Source: Amycolatopsis sp. MtRt-6
GTDB lineage: Bacteria > Actinomycetota > Actinomycetes > Mycobacteriales > Pseudonocardiaceae
Assembly: GCF_017308975.1 (NCBI RefSeq)
Contig: NZ_JADWPD010000002.1
Coordinates: 1 to 64,000 of the forward strand
Length of the DNA stretch: 64,000 bases
Direction: 5' to 3'
The notes under the pieces were generated by a model, which was not told the DNA's origin, did no database searches, and was given only the letters and a program-made list of their open reading frames with translations. Positions 1 through 7,404 of this stretch are shown here, piece by piece; positions within the stretch are counted from its first letter, which is position 1, and each line of letters starts with the position of its first letter. Both the position numbers and the translations under genes were made by a program.

Positions 1-2
1 CC

Positions 3-1547
3 GACGCGCGCCGCGCGGCCCCGCCGCCGGCCCGGCGCCCGCAGCCCCGGCCGGCCCCGCGCGCCCGCCGCAACTCCTTCCGCGGCGCGAAGGTCGCGCT
101 GGCCGTCGTCTCACTGCTGGTCATGGGCCTGACCGGGTACGCGTGGGCGGCCATGCAGGGCCTGGTCAACGGGCTCAACTACGTCGACGTCGGCACCGGC
201 GACAGCGGTGGTGACAAGCCCGCCGACGGCGCCCGCGACATCCTGCTGGTCGGCCTCGACAGCCGCACCGACGCCCAGGGCAACCCGCTGCCGCGCGAGG
301 TGCTCGACGAGCTGCGAGCCGGCGACGCCGACGGCGAGCTCAACACCGACTCGCTGATCTTCGTGCACATCCCGAACGACGGCAGCAAGGCCGTCGCGAT
401 GTCCCTGCCGCGCGACTCCTACGTCGACATCCCCGGCTACGGCAAGCACAAGATCAACTCCGCCTACGCCCGGGCGATGCTGCAGGCGCGCAAGGACCTG
501 CAGAAGCAGGGCGTCACCGACCCGAAGGAACTCGACGTCAAGGCCAACCAGGCCGGGGCGAAGGAGCTCATCCAGACCGTCGAGAAGCTCACCGGGTCGA
601 CCATCGACAACTACGCCGCGGTCAACCTGCTCGGCTTCAGCGAGATCACCAAGGCCATCGGCGGCGTCGACGTCTGCCTGAACAACAACGTCAAGGACCA
701 GTACTCCGGCGCGAACTTCACCAAGGGCCAGCACACGATCTCCGGTGTCGAGGCCCTCGAGTTCGTCCGGCAGCGCCACGGCCTGCCGAACGGCGACCTC
801 GACCGCGTCGTGCGCCAGCAGGTGTTCATGGCCGGCATGGCGCGCAAGGTGCTCTCGGCGGGCACGCTGACCAACCCGGGCAAGCTCAACGACCTGATCG
901 AGGCGATCAAGAAGTCGGTCGTGCTCAACCAGAACTGGGACATCTTCGGGTTCGCCCAGCAGATGAAGGGCCTGACCGGCGGCCAGCTCGAGTTCCGCAC
1001 CATCCCGGTGAAGAACGTCGAGTACCGGACGCCCGAGGACGGCGTCGCGATCCAGGTCGATCCCGCCGAGGTGAAGCAGTTCGTGCAGGGGCTCACCGGG
1101 CCGCCGCCGGGCGAGTCGGCGCCGCCGGCCCAGCAGGCCGACCCCGCCAACAAGGCGACCACGGTCGACGTCCGCAACGCCTCCGGCCGCACCGGTCTCG
1201 CCGCGAACGTCGCCAAGACCCTCGAGGCCAAGGGCTTCACCCCCGGCGAGACGGCCAACGCGACCGCGCGCAAGACCACGGTGATCTGGGTGCCGAAGGG
1301 CGCCAAGGACAAGGGCGAGGCGGTCGCGGACGCGCTGGGCGGCTCGCCGACCGTCCAGGAGGACAAGAGCGTCCAGTCCGGGCACGTGATGGTGTTCCTC
1401 GGCGCCGACTACGAGGACACGGGCTCCAACGCGAGCGCGGGTGCCGGTGCCGCGGCGGGTCCGACGTCGCAGGCCGCGGCGCCGCCGCCGGCCGCCAACG
1501 ACAGCGAGAAGCCGATCACCGCCGAGGGCGTTCCCTGCGTGAACTGA
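3..1547 (+). CDS. LytR-CpsA-Psr (LCP) family cell-wall glycopolymer ligase, 5' end outside window
   Basis: The reading frame is open to the window edge, so the start is missing. An Arg/Pro-rich cytoplasmic stretch leads into one membrane segment (about 90-155). The LCP domain follows, with SRTD near 260, LPRDSYVDIPG near 405 and the arginine motif FVRQRHG...DRVVRQQ near 765-820. A LytR_C domain begins near 1160 (VDVRNASGRTG). LCP proteins transfer lipid-linked polymers such as arabinogalactan or teichoic acids to peptidoglycan outside the membrane. The Cys near the end (VPCVN) is typical of actinobacterial members. The substrate cannot be read from the sequence. Confidence 0.93.
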   Translation, partial: DARRAAPPPARRPQPRPAPRARRNSFRGAKVALAVVSLLVMGLTGYAWAAMQGLVNGLNYVDVGTGDSGGDKPADGARDILLVGLDSRTDAQGNPLPREVLDELRAGDADGELNTDSLIFVHIPNDGSKAVAMSLPRDSYVDIPGYGKHKINSAYARAMLQARKDLQKQGVTDPKELDVKANQAGAKELIQTVEKLTGSTIDNYAAVNLLGFSEITKAIGGVDVCLNNNVKDQYSGANFTKGQHTISGVEALEFVRQRHGLPNGDLDRVVRQQVFMAGMARKVLSAGTLTNPGKLNDLIEAIKKSVVLNQNWDIFGFAQQMKGLTGGQLEFRTIPVKNVEYRTPEDGVAIQVDPAEVKQFVQGLTGPPPGESAPPAQQADPANKATTVDVRNASGRTGLAANVAKTLEAKGFTPGETANATARKTTVIWVPKGAKDKGEAVADALGGSPTVQEDKSVQSGHVMVFLGADYEDTGSNASAGAGAAAGPTSQAAAPPPAANDSEKPITAEGVPCVN

Positions 1548-1668
1548 GCCGGTCGCCGGGACCTCGTTAACCCGTTCGGCCTAACTCGCGCAATCGGTAT
1601 CAAAGACATGCCCGAAATCGCGTAAGGGCGCGCCCCCAGCGCACTTACATACGCGTGAGGGTGCACTT

Positions 1669-1692
1669 GCACGGGAATTATCACGCCCGTGC
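1669..1692. promoter_or_regulatory. Inverted repeat in the leader of the XRE regulator gene
   Basis: GCACGGG and CCCGTGC are perfect 7-bp arms around a 10-nt A/T-rich spacer, 35 nt upstream of the chosen GTG start. It could be an operator for the HTH protein itself or a leader hairpin. This is inference from position only. Confidence 0.35.
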
Positions 1693-1726
1693 GGTGCCGT
1701 GGGAGCGCACGGCAGGGGACATTGAT

Positions 1727-2197
1727 GTGCTGATCGACGCTGAGGAGTACCAGCGGATCCTCGGAGACGAGCTCCGCAAGCTCCGGCGCAGCCGAGGGTG
1801 GACGCGCAAGGAGCTGAACCAGCACTTGCAGAGCGAGATCTCGCTGCAGACGCTGGCCACCTACGAGCTGGGCACCAGACAGTGCTCCGTCGTGCGCCTG
1901 GTCGAGCTGTGCGTCGCGATGGACGAACTGCCCCAGGACCTGCTGGCCAAGGTGCACCGCCGGGTGTTCGTCGACGAGCCGGGCCGGGTCCGCGTCGACC
2001 TGCGCAAGGTCGTCGCCGACGCGCCGCCCGACCTGCAGCCGCTGCGCCGCTGGGCCGAGGACCGGCTGCGGCAGGCCGGCGAGCAGAGCGGCGGCGAGGT
2101 CGCCCTCGACCTGCCGGCGCTCGAGCGCATGGCCGAGCTGTGCAGCCTGCCGACCGTCGACCTGATCGCCCGCCTCCGCCGCTACACCTCCCGCTGA
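1727..2197 (+). CDS. XRE-family helix-turn-helix transcriptional regulator
   Basis: This 156-residue protein has an N-terminal HTH: LGDELRKLRRSRGWTRKELNQ, then SLQTLATYELGTRQ as the recognition region. A C-terminal half ends in a second short helical segment (TVDLIARLRR). I chose GTG at 1727 because AGGGGA lies 8-9 nt upstream. A longer reading from 1655 has no ribosome site and adds an unlikely N-terminus. Regulators of this form are conserved as stand-alone genes in Pseudonocardiaceae. The target is unknown. The inverted repeat in its leader would suit autoregulation. Confidence 0.82.
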   Translation: MLIDAEEYQRILGDELRKLRRSRGWTRKELNQHLQSEISLQTLATYELGTRQCSVVRLVELCVAMDELPQDLLAKVHRRVFVDEPGRVRVDLRKVVADAPPDLQPLRRWAEDRLRQAGEQSGGEVALDLPALERMAELCSLPTVDLIARLRRYTSR

Positions 2198-2204
2198 TCC
2201 CGGG

Positions 2205-2234
2205 GCGGGTCCCTCACCTCCCCGAGGGACCCGC
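2205..2234. terminator. Bidirectional hairpin terminator
   Basis: GCGGGTCCCT pairs perfectly with AGGGACCCGC across a 10-nt loop. It lies between the convergent ends of the XRE gene and the monooxygenase gene and serves both strands. Confidence 0.75.
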
Positions 2235-2238
2235 TCCG

Positions 2239-3696
2239 TCAGCCGACCAGGAAGTCCTCGCGCCGCACCTTGCGCGTGTCCAGCCAGTACCGCCAGGTGA
2301 ACCCCGGCCAGATCGTCCGGTTGACGCCCCGCGCGTCCAGGTACCAGCTCTTGCAGCCCCCGCGGGTCCAGACGCCCTTCGCGAGCTTGCGCTGGATCTG
2401 CGCGTTGAACCGCTCCTGCACCTCGGGTTTCGGCTCGATCGCCCGGCCGCGGGCCAGCCGCAGCGCCTCGGCGACGTAGGAGATCTGCGCCTCGATCATG
2501 AACACGACGGAGTTGTGCCCGAGGCCGGTGTTGGGGCCGAGCAGGAAGAACAGGTTCGGGAACCCGGCGACGGTGATCCCGAGGTGCGTCCGCATCCCCT
2601 CGGCCGCCCACTCCTTGCCGAGGTTGCGCCCGTCGCGGCCGACGATCTCCAGGTCGTCGAAGGCGTCGGTGACGTGGAAGCCGGTGCCGTAGATGATGAC
2701 GTCGGCCTCGTGCTCGATCCCCGCGGCGTCGACGACGCTGCGCTCGCGGACCTCCCGCACGCCTTCGGTCACGACCTCGACGTTGTCCCGCGCCAGAGCC
2801 GGGTAGTAGTCGTTGGAGACGAGCACGCGCTTGCAGCCCATGGTGTAGTCGGGGGTGACCTTGCGCCGCAGCCGCGGGTCCGCGATCGCGCGGCGGATGT
2901 GGCGCCGGGCGATCCGCTGGCCGAGCTTCATCACCCACGACTGGCCGTTGAAGCCGATCGCGCGCGCTTCGAGCAGCCAGTAGAGCAGCGTGCGGTAGGC
3001 GCGCTGGGCCGGCGGGAACGCCTTGAACAGCGCGCGCGTCCGGCCGGACATCTCGTGGTCGGCCTTCGGCATGATCCACGGCGGCGTCCGCTGGAACAGC
3101 GTCAGCTCCGCCACCTCGGGCGCGATCTCGGGCACGAACTGGACCGCGCTGGCGCCGGTGCCGATGACCGCCACCTTCTTGCCCGCGAGGTCGACGTCGT
3201 GCCGCCACCGCGCGGAGTGGTAGGCCGGGCCCTCGAACCGCTCGATCCCGGGCAGCTCGGGGATCATCGGCAGGTGGAGCGCGCCGACCCCGGCGACCAG
3301 CGCGGTCGCGGTGAACTCGTCGCCGCCCCTCGTGGCGACGTGCCACCGGTTCTCCTCGGCATCCCAGCGGGCGCCGGTCATCTCCTGCCCGAACCGGACG
3401 AACCGGCGCAGGTCGTGCTTGTCGGCGACCTCGCGCAGGTAGCGCCAGATCTCCGGCTGCGGCGAGTAGGCCCGCGACCAGTCCGGGTTCTGCGCGAAGG
3501 AGAACGAGTACATGTGCGACGGGATGTCGCAGGCGCACCCCGGGTAGCTGTTGTCCCGCCAGGTGCCGCCGACGTCGTGGGCCTTTTCGAGGATGACGAA
3601 GTCCTCGCGGCCCTCCTTGCGCAGCTGGATCGCCATGCCGAGACCGGAGAACCCGGTTCCGACGATGACGACCCCGGTCTCCGTGCGGTTGCCCAT
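2239..3696 (-). CDS. Flavin-containing / Baeyer-Villiger-type monooxygenase
   Basis: The 485-residue protein has an N-terminal FAD Rossmann motif (VIVGTGFSGLGMA, residues 9-21) and a second nucleotide site for NADPH (VAVIGTGASAVQF, about 175). A Baeyer-Villiger-like fingerprint sits between them (F-E-G-P-A-Y-H-S-A-R-W). Such enzymes insert oxygen into ketones or oxidise soft nucleophiles. The ATG at 3696 has a strong GGAGG 4 nt upstream. The gene is divergent from a TetR regulator with 71 bp between them, so substrate-induced control is likely. The substrate is unknown. Confidence 0.9.
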   Translation of the reverse strand: MGNRTETGVVIVGTGFSGLGMAIQLRKEGREDFVILEKAHDVGGTWRDNSYPGCACDIPSHMYSFSFAQNPDWSRAYSPQPEIWRYLREVADKHDLRRFVRFGQEMTGARWDAEENRWHVATRGGDEFTATALVAGVGALHLPMIPELPGIERFEGPAYHSARWRHDVDLAGKKVAVIGTGASAVQFVPEIAPEVAELTLFQRTPPWIMPKADHEMSGRTRALFKAFPPAQRAYRTLLYWLLEARAIGFNGQSWVMKLGQRIARRHIRRAIADPRLRRKVTPDYTMGCKRVLVSNDYYPALARDNVEVVTEGVREVRERSVVDAAGIEHEADVIIYGTGFHVTDAFDDLEIVGRDGRNLGKEWAAEGMRTHLGITVAGFPNLFFLLGPNTGLGHNSVVFMIEAQISYVAEALRLARGRAIEPKPEVQERFNAQIQRKLAKGVWTRGGCKSWYLDARGVNRTIWPGFTWRYWLDTRKVRREDFLVG

Positions 3697-3731
3697 GACG
3701 CCTCCGGGTTCCTGTTACTCGTCGTCCATCT

Positions 3732-3742
3732 TACTGGGAGTA
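3732..3742. promoter_or_regulatory. Candidate TetR operator between monooxygenase and tetR
   Basis: TACT-GGG-AGTA is a perfect 4-bp-arm inverted repeat in the divergent intergenic region. Related half-sites GTTACT and GTTACC flank it. Its position would let it block both promoters. Assignment to the adjacent TetR protein is inference. Confidence 0.45.
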
Positions 3743-3754
3743 GGTTACCAGCGG

Positions 3755-3760
3755 TAGAGT
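3755..3760 (+). promoter_or_regulatory. -10 element of tetR (leaderless)
   Basis: TAGAGT ends 7 nt before the GTG start and predicts a transcript that begins at the start codon. Confidence 0.5.
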
Positions 3761-3767
3761 GTGACCC

Positions 3768-4367
3768 GTGACGACCGCGAAGCGCAAGCGCATGCCCAGG
3801 GCCGACCGGATGCGGCAGATGATCGAGGTCGCCGAACAGGTCTTTTCGACCCGCGGCTACGCGGCGGCGTCGATGGACGAGATCGCCGAACTGGTGGGCG
3901 TCTCGAAGCCGATGCTCTACGAGTACTTCAACTCGAAGGAAGGCCTGCTGCTGGCCTGCATCCGGGAGTCGCGGGCGGTGCTGCGCGAGGTCACCGAGCA
4001 GGCAACCGTCGGCGCGGTGGACGCCGAGGACGCGCTGCGGCGCGGCCTGCTGGCCTTCTTCGTCTTCATCCGGGAGCGGCGCCAGGCCTGGTCGCTGCTG
4101 CGGCACGAGATGGTGCTGATCGGCACGACGGCCGCGGACGAAGTCGAGGAGACCCGCCGCCAGCAGACCGACCTGATCGCCGCGCTGATGAGCGGCCACT
4201 TCGACAGCGGGGACGACCTGCGGGCCGAGGCGGCCGCGGAATTCGTGGTCGGCGCGTGCGAACGGCTCGCGATCTGGTGCGAACGGCACACCGAAGTGAG
4301 CCCCGAGATGGCCACCGAATACGCCATGGACGTGCTGTGGAGCGGCCTGCGGGGTCGTGCACGTTAG
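3768..4367 (+). CDS. TetR/AcrR family transcriptional regulator
   Basis: The 199-residue protein has a canonical N-terminal TetR HTH: AEQVFSTRGYAAASMDEIAE followed by GVSKPMLYEYFNSKEGL (about residues 23-60). An all-helical ligand domain follows. It starts with GTG directly behind a -10 element, with no ribosome site. It is divergent from the flavin monooxygenase and probably represses it until a ketone-like or lipophilic ligand binds. The ligand cannot be inferred. Confidence 0.92.
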   Translation: MTTAKRKRMPRADRMRQMIEVAEQVFSTRGYAAASMDEIAELVGVSKPMLYEYFNSKEGLLLACIRESRAVLREVTEQATVGAVDAEDALRRGLLAFFVFIRERRQAWSLLRHEMVLIGTTAADEVEETRRQQTDLIAALMSGHFDSGDDLRAEAAAEFVVGACERLAIWCERHTEVSPEMATEYAMDVLWSGLRGRAR

Positions 4368-4410
4368 CTTGCGCGTGCATTAGGCCATCTGGTCGTTACT
4401 CAGCGCTGTC

Positions 4411-4451
4411 GTGTCTTGTGACACAGAGTTGCTCTACTGTTCTTATGACAC
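4411..4451 (+). promoter_or_regulatory. Paired GTGTC/GACAC motifs upstream of the HicB-like gene
   Basis: GTGTC-TTGT-GACAC (4411-4424) is a perfect inverted repeat. A second copy of its right half, TGTTCTTATGACAC, ends at 4451, 27 bp further on and within a looser TCTAC...GTAGA repeat. The region is clearly less GC-rich than its surroundings and probably holds the promoter and a two-site operator for the gene at 4563. Confidence 0.4.
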
Positions 4452-4562
4452 GGTAGAAAGTGTGCTGGACTTTCACGGCCGGAGGAGGGGCTCGGGAGTC
4501 ACGTCACGAAAGTGCGGTGACCGAGTCACGGTTGTGTAAGGATGTTGGCGAGGGAGAGGGGT

Positions 4563-4994
4563 GTGAGGCAGATGGTGGAAACGATCACGGCGACGTACGT
4601 CCAGGAAGACGCCGACTGGGCCATCAAGGTCAGCGGCCTGGGCAAGGAGCTGACCGCCCGCGCGCCCGGCATCATCGCCGCGCGGGACCGGGCCGACCAG
4701 CTGGTCGAGGAGCTCGCCGGCGACGTCAAGACGACGGTGGTGCACCTGCTCAACGGCAGCGCGCTGGACTTCACCAGCGCCTACATGACGGCCCGGCTGA
4801 CGCTCCCGAAGCTGCCGCCGCTCGAGGTCCCCCCGCCCGGCAGCGTGCCGAAGCAGCAGACCCCGGCCTCGGCGGACAAGAAGCCCCAGCTGCCGCCGAG
4901 CAAGCAGCTCCCGAAGGCGGTCGAGGACCGCAAGAGCCCGGCAGCAACGCCGGCGCCCGCCGCGGAGAGCAAGGCGCCGGCGAAGCAGGCCTGA
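4563..4994 (+). CDS. Small protein with a HicB-like N-terminal fold and a Pro/Ala/Lys-rich tail
   Basis: I do not recognise a named family. The first 55 residues (ETITATYVQEDADWAIKVSG... then AAARDRADQLVEEL) read like the partial RNase-H fold of HicB-type proteins: a beta hairpin, a turn, then a helix carrying acidic residues. From about residue 85 the chain is low-complexity Pro, Ala and Lys. No HicA toxin lies next to it, so it is not an obvious toxin-antitoxin pair. GTG 4563 follows a purine-rich GGGAGAGGG. ATG 4572 is the alternative start. It stands alone between a TetR gene and a convergent DUF3618 gene. Confidence 0.6.
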   Translation: MRQMVETITATYVQEDADWAIKVSGLGKELTARAPGIIAARDRADQLVEELAGDVKTTVVHLLNGSALDFTSAYMTARLTLPKLPPLEVPPPGSVPKQQTPASADKKPQLPPSKQLPKAVEDRKSPAATPAPAAESKAPAKQA

Positions 4995-4998
4995 GCCG

Positions 4999-5220
4999 CT
5001 ACTTGAGAAGCTTGCGCACCAGCAGGACCAGCACGAGGACGCCCGCACCGATCAGCGGGAACTTCACCTTGGGGTTGTCCAGCTTGGCGCGCACGCCGTC
5101 CTTGGCCGCGTCGGCGAGCTTCTTCGGGTCGGCCTTGACGGTGAGCTGGTCGAGCGTCGCCGCCAGGGCGGTCCTAGCCTGCTCGATCTCACGCTCGATC
5201 GTCTCGGGATCGCGGGCCAC
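4999..5220 (-). CDS. DUF3618 small membrane protein
   Basis: This 73-residue protein opens with the DUF3618 signature (ARDPETIEREIEQARTALA) and ends in one membrane helix (FPLIGAGVLVLVLLVRKLLK). The family usually occurs beside phage-holin-like or stress-response membrane proteins, and its function is not established. GTG 5220 is preferred because AGGAGGA lies 4 nt upstream. The in-frame ATG further up would add an atypical N-terminus. It is convergent with the HicB-like gene with 4 nt between the stops. Confidence 0.85.
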   Translation of the reverse strand: MARDPETIEREIEQARTALAATLDQLTVKADPKKLADAAKDGVRAKLDNPKVKFPLIGAGVLVLVLLVRKLLK

Positions 5221-5301
5221 GTGTCCTCCTCGCCGCATGGGACTTCCACGGCCCAACTTAGTCGACCGCCCCGCCGCCTCCGCACCGGCCACGCCGCACG
5301 C

Positions 5302-5307
5302 TAGGCT
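5302..5307 (+). promoter_or_regulatory. -10 element of the tRNA gene
   Basis: TAGGCT lies 31 nt before the mature tRNA start. Transcription from it would carry the first copy of the 17-bp repeat as a 5' leader to be removed by RNase P. Confidence 0.45.
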
Positions 5308-5311
5308 GCCA

Positions 5312-5347
5312 GGTGCCGGGGGCCCGTACGGGTGCCGGGGGCCCGTA
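5312..5347 (+). repeat. 17-bp tandem direct repeat overlapping the tRNA 5' end
   Basis: GGTGCCGGGGGCCCGTA occurs at 5312-5328 and again, identically, at 5331-5347. The second copy supplies tRNA positions 1-9, including the 5' strand of the acceptor stem. The first copy lies in the expected leader. Confidence 0.9.
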
Positions 5348-5412
5348 GCCCAATTGGCAGAGGCACACGGTTTAGGTCCGTGCCAGTGAGAGTTCGAGTC
5401 TCTCCGGGCCCA
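5339..5412 (+). tRNA. tRNA with anticodon UAG on a class-I (short variable loop) body; nominally tRNA-Leu
   Basis: The cloverleaf folds cleanly. The acceptor is GGGCCCG with CGGGCCC (7 bp). The D stem is GCC/GGC with a loop holding GG. The anticodon stem is CACGG/CCGTG around TTTAGGT, and the T arm is GAGAG-TTCGAGT-CTCTC. The discriminator base is A and CCA is not encoded. Loop position gives anticodon UAG, which reads CUA (Leu). Bacterial tRNA-Leu is normally class II with a long variable arm, whereas here the variable loop is only CCAGT. The amino-acid identity is therefore uncertain, although the tRNA fold itself is not. Confidence 0.85.
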
Positions 5413-5418
5413 CCCCCT

Positions 5419-6336
5419 TCAGCTGCGGAACGTCCGGCGGTAGGTGTCCGGCGGCACCCCGACCGTCCGGTTGAAGTGCCTCCGCAACGTCGTCGCCGTC
5501 CCCATCCCGACCGCTTCCGCGACCGCGTCGACGCTCGCGTCCGTGTTCTCCAGCAGCTCCTGAGCCCGGCGGATGCGCTGGTTCAGCAGCCACTGCAACG
5601 GTGTCGTGCCCGTGGCCGAGCGGAAGTGGCGGCCCAGGTGACGTGAGCTCATGTTCGCCTGGCGGGCCAGGTCCTCGACCGTCAGCGGCCGGTCGAGGCG
5701 GGCCGTGATCCACGGGAGCAGCGCGGACAGCGGGTGGTCGTCGCGGCTCGGGACCGGTGCCGGGACGAACTGGGCCTGGCCGCCCGCCCGGTGCGGCGGC
5801 ACCACCAGGAGGCGGGCGATGGCGTTGGCCGCCGCCGGGCCGTGGTCGGCGCGGACCAGGTGGAGGCACAGGTCCATGGCCGCCGCCTTGCCCGCCGAGG
5901 TGAGGACCTGGCCGTTGTCGACGTAGAGCACGTCCGGGTCCACCGTCACCGCCGGGTAGCGGGCGGCGAGGACGTCCGTGTGGGCCCAGTGCGTGGTCGC
6001 GCGCAGGCCGTCCAGGAGGCCGGCGGCCGCCAGGACGAACGCGCCGGTGCACAGCGACGCCACCCGGGCGCCGCGGGCGTGGGCCGCCCGCACCGCGTCG
6101 ACCAGGTCGGCCGGCGGGGCGCTGTCGACGTCGGCCCAGCCCGGCACGATCACCGTGTCCGCGCGCGTGAGGCGGTCGAGGCCGTCGTCCGGCTCCAGCA
6201 GGAAGCGGCCCACCCGCACCGGGGCCGAGCCGCAGACCGCGAAGCCGTACCGGGGGTCGTCGCCGAACACCTCGGTGGCGATCGTCAGCTCGAACGACAG
6301 CATCCCGTCGGTGGCGGCGAGCGCGACAGCGTGCAT
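5419..6336 (-). CDS. GlxA/FtrA-type AraC regulator with DJ-1/PfpI domain
   Basis: Residues 1-165 form a DJ-1/PfpI-like domain, with LCTGAFVLAAAGLLDG as the nucleophile-elbow region. The last 100 residues are two AraC HTH motifs (LTVEDLARQANMSSRHLGRHF and SVDAVAEAVGMG). Proteins of this design activate catabolic genes for amines or amides in response to a small molecule. I chose ATG 6336 (MHAVALAATDG) over an in-frame ATG 21 nt upstream, since the beta strand starts there. It is divergent from the putative dehydrogenase at 6407, which it may control. Confidence 0.9.
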   Translation of the reverse strand: MHAVALAATDGMLSFELTIATEVFGDDPRYGFAVCGSAPVRVGRFLLEPDDGLDRLTRADTVIVPGWADVDSAPPADLVDAVRAAHARGARVASLCTGAFVLAAAGLLDGLRATTHWAHTDVLAARYPAVTVDPDVLYVDNGQVLTSAGKAAAMDLCLHLVRADHGPAAANAIARLLVVPPHRAGGQAQFVPAPVPSRDDHPLSALLPWITARLDRPLTVEDLARQANMSSRHLGRHFRSATGTTPLQWLLNQRIRRAQELLENTDASVDAVAEAVGMGTATTLRRHFNRTVGVPPDTYRRTFRS

Positions 6337-6406
6337 GTCCGAAAGTGTACGCAGCACGTCGTTCCGGACACTGGTGACGGCGTTCGGCCGACGTCAGGAT
6401 TGCCCC

Positions 6407-7354
6407 ATGACTTCGGTACTGGTTTACGGCGCTTACGGCCACACTGGCCGCTTCGTGGTGGCTGAGCTGCGGGAACGCGGCTACGACGTCGTCCTTTCCG
6501 GACGGAACGCGGCGAAGCTGCCGGGCGGGCGGCCGGCCTCGGCCGACGACCCGGCGGCCCTTGACCGCGCGTTCGAGGGCGTCGACGCGGTGATCAACTG
6601 CGCCGGCCCGTTCGCCGAGACGGCTCCCCCGCTCGTCGAGGCGGCCATCCGCGCCGGCGTCCCGTACGTCGACGTCGCCGCGGAGATCGAGGCGAACATC
6701 GACACCCTCGCGCTGACCGCCGACACCGCGGTGGTCCCCGCGATGGCGTTCTTCGGCGGCCTGGCCGACCTGATGGCGACGGCGGCGATGGGAGACTGGA
6801 CGGCGGCCGACGAGGTGCACGTCGCCTACGGGCTCAGCGGCTGGCGCCCGACGGCCGGCACCCTCGCCGCGGGCCAGGTGTCCCGCGAACGCCGTGGCGG
6901 CAAGCGCATCCGGTACGCGGGCGGGCGGCTGGAGCACCGCGACGACGCCCTGCCGGCGAGCGAGTGGGCGTTCCCCGAGCCGCTCGGCACCCGGCCCGTC
7001 TTCGGCGAGTTCTCGATGGCTGACATCGTCACGATCCCGCGGCACCTGCGGGTCCGCGACGTCACCAGCTACATGACCGTCGACGCCGCCCAGGGCTTGG
7101 CGGCGGCCGGCGAGCGCGACGCGGCCGAGACGTTCGTCGTGGACGTCGTGGTGCGGGCGGGGGACGACGAGCGCCGGATCGTCGCGCGCGGCGAGGACAT
7201 CTACGCGGTGAGCGCGCCGCTGGCGGTGGAGGCGGTCGACCGCATCCTGACCGGCCGCACGAAGGTGAAGGGCGTCGCGACGGCCGGGGAAATGTTCGAC
7301 GCGGCCGGCTTCCTGCGCGCGCTGGCGCCGCACATCACGGTGGAACGGCCCTGA
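6407..7354 (+). CDS. Saccharopine-dehydrogenase-like NAD(P)-binding protein
   Basis: The 315-residue protein has an N-terminal Rossmann motif (VYGAYGHTGRFVVAEL) and the DAVINCAGPFAETAPPLVEAAI stretch typical of the saccharopine-reductase / trans-acting enoyl reductase superfamily. This protein is shorter than lysine-pathway saccharopine dehydrogenases, so it is probably an oxidoreductase of unknown substrate. The start ATG is 71 nt from the divergent GlxA regulator, with CAGGAT 6 nt before it as a weak -10. Confidence 0.78.
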   Translation: MTSVLVYGAYGHTGRFVVAELRERGYDVVLSGRNAAKLPGGRPASADDPAALDRAFEGVDAVINCAGPFAETAPPLVEAAIRAGVPYVDVAAEIEANIDTLALTADTAVVPAMAFFGGLADLMATAAMGDWTAADEVHVAYGLSGWRPTAGTLAAGQVSRERRGGKRIRYAGGRLEHRDDALPASEWAFPEPLGTRPVFGEFSMADIVTIPRHLRVRDVTSYMTVDAAQGLAAAGERDAAETFVVDVVVRAGDDERRIVARGEDIYAVSAPLAVEAVDRILTGRTKVKGVATAGEMFDAAGFLRALAPHITVERP

Positions 7355-7404
7355 CGTCCGATCCGTTCAAGACGGCCGCCCGCGCCGGGTGCGACGCTGG
7401 CGGT

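Noticed and set aside
1409-3538. A 709-codon open frame on the minus strand, and a 657-codon frame on plus at 1798-3771
   Set aside because: These are Arg/Ala/Gly/Pro-rich shadows of the XRE, monooxygenase and lipoprotein regions, which have clear domains in the other frames.
4563-5220. HicAB or other toxin-antitoxin pair
   Set aside because: The neighbour is a convergent DUF3618 membrane protein, not a HicA-like toxin.
5371-5377. Amber-suppressor reading of the tRNA
   Set aside because: The anticodon is UAG, which pairs with CUA. An amber suppressor would need CUA.
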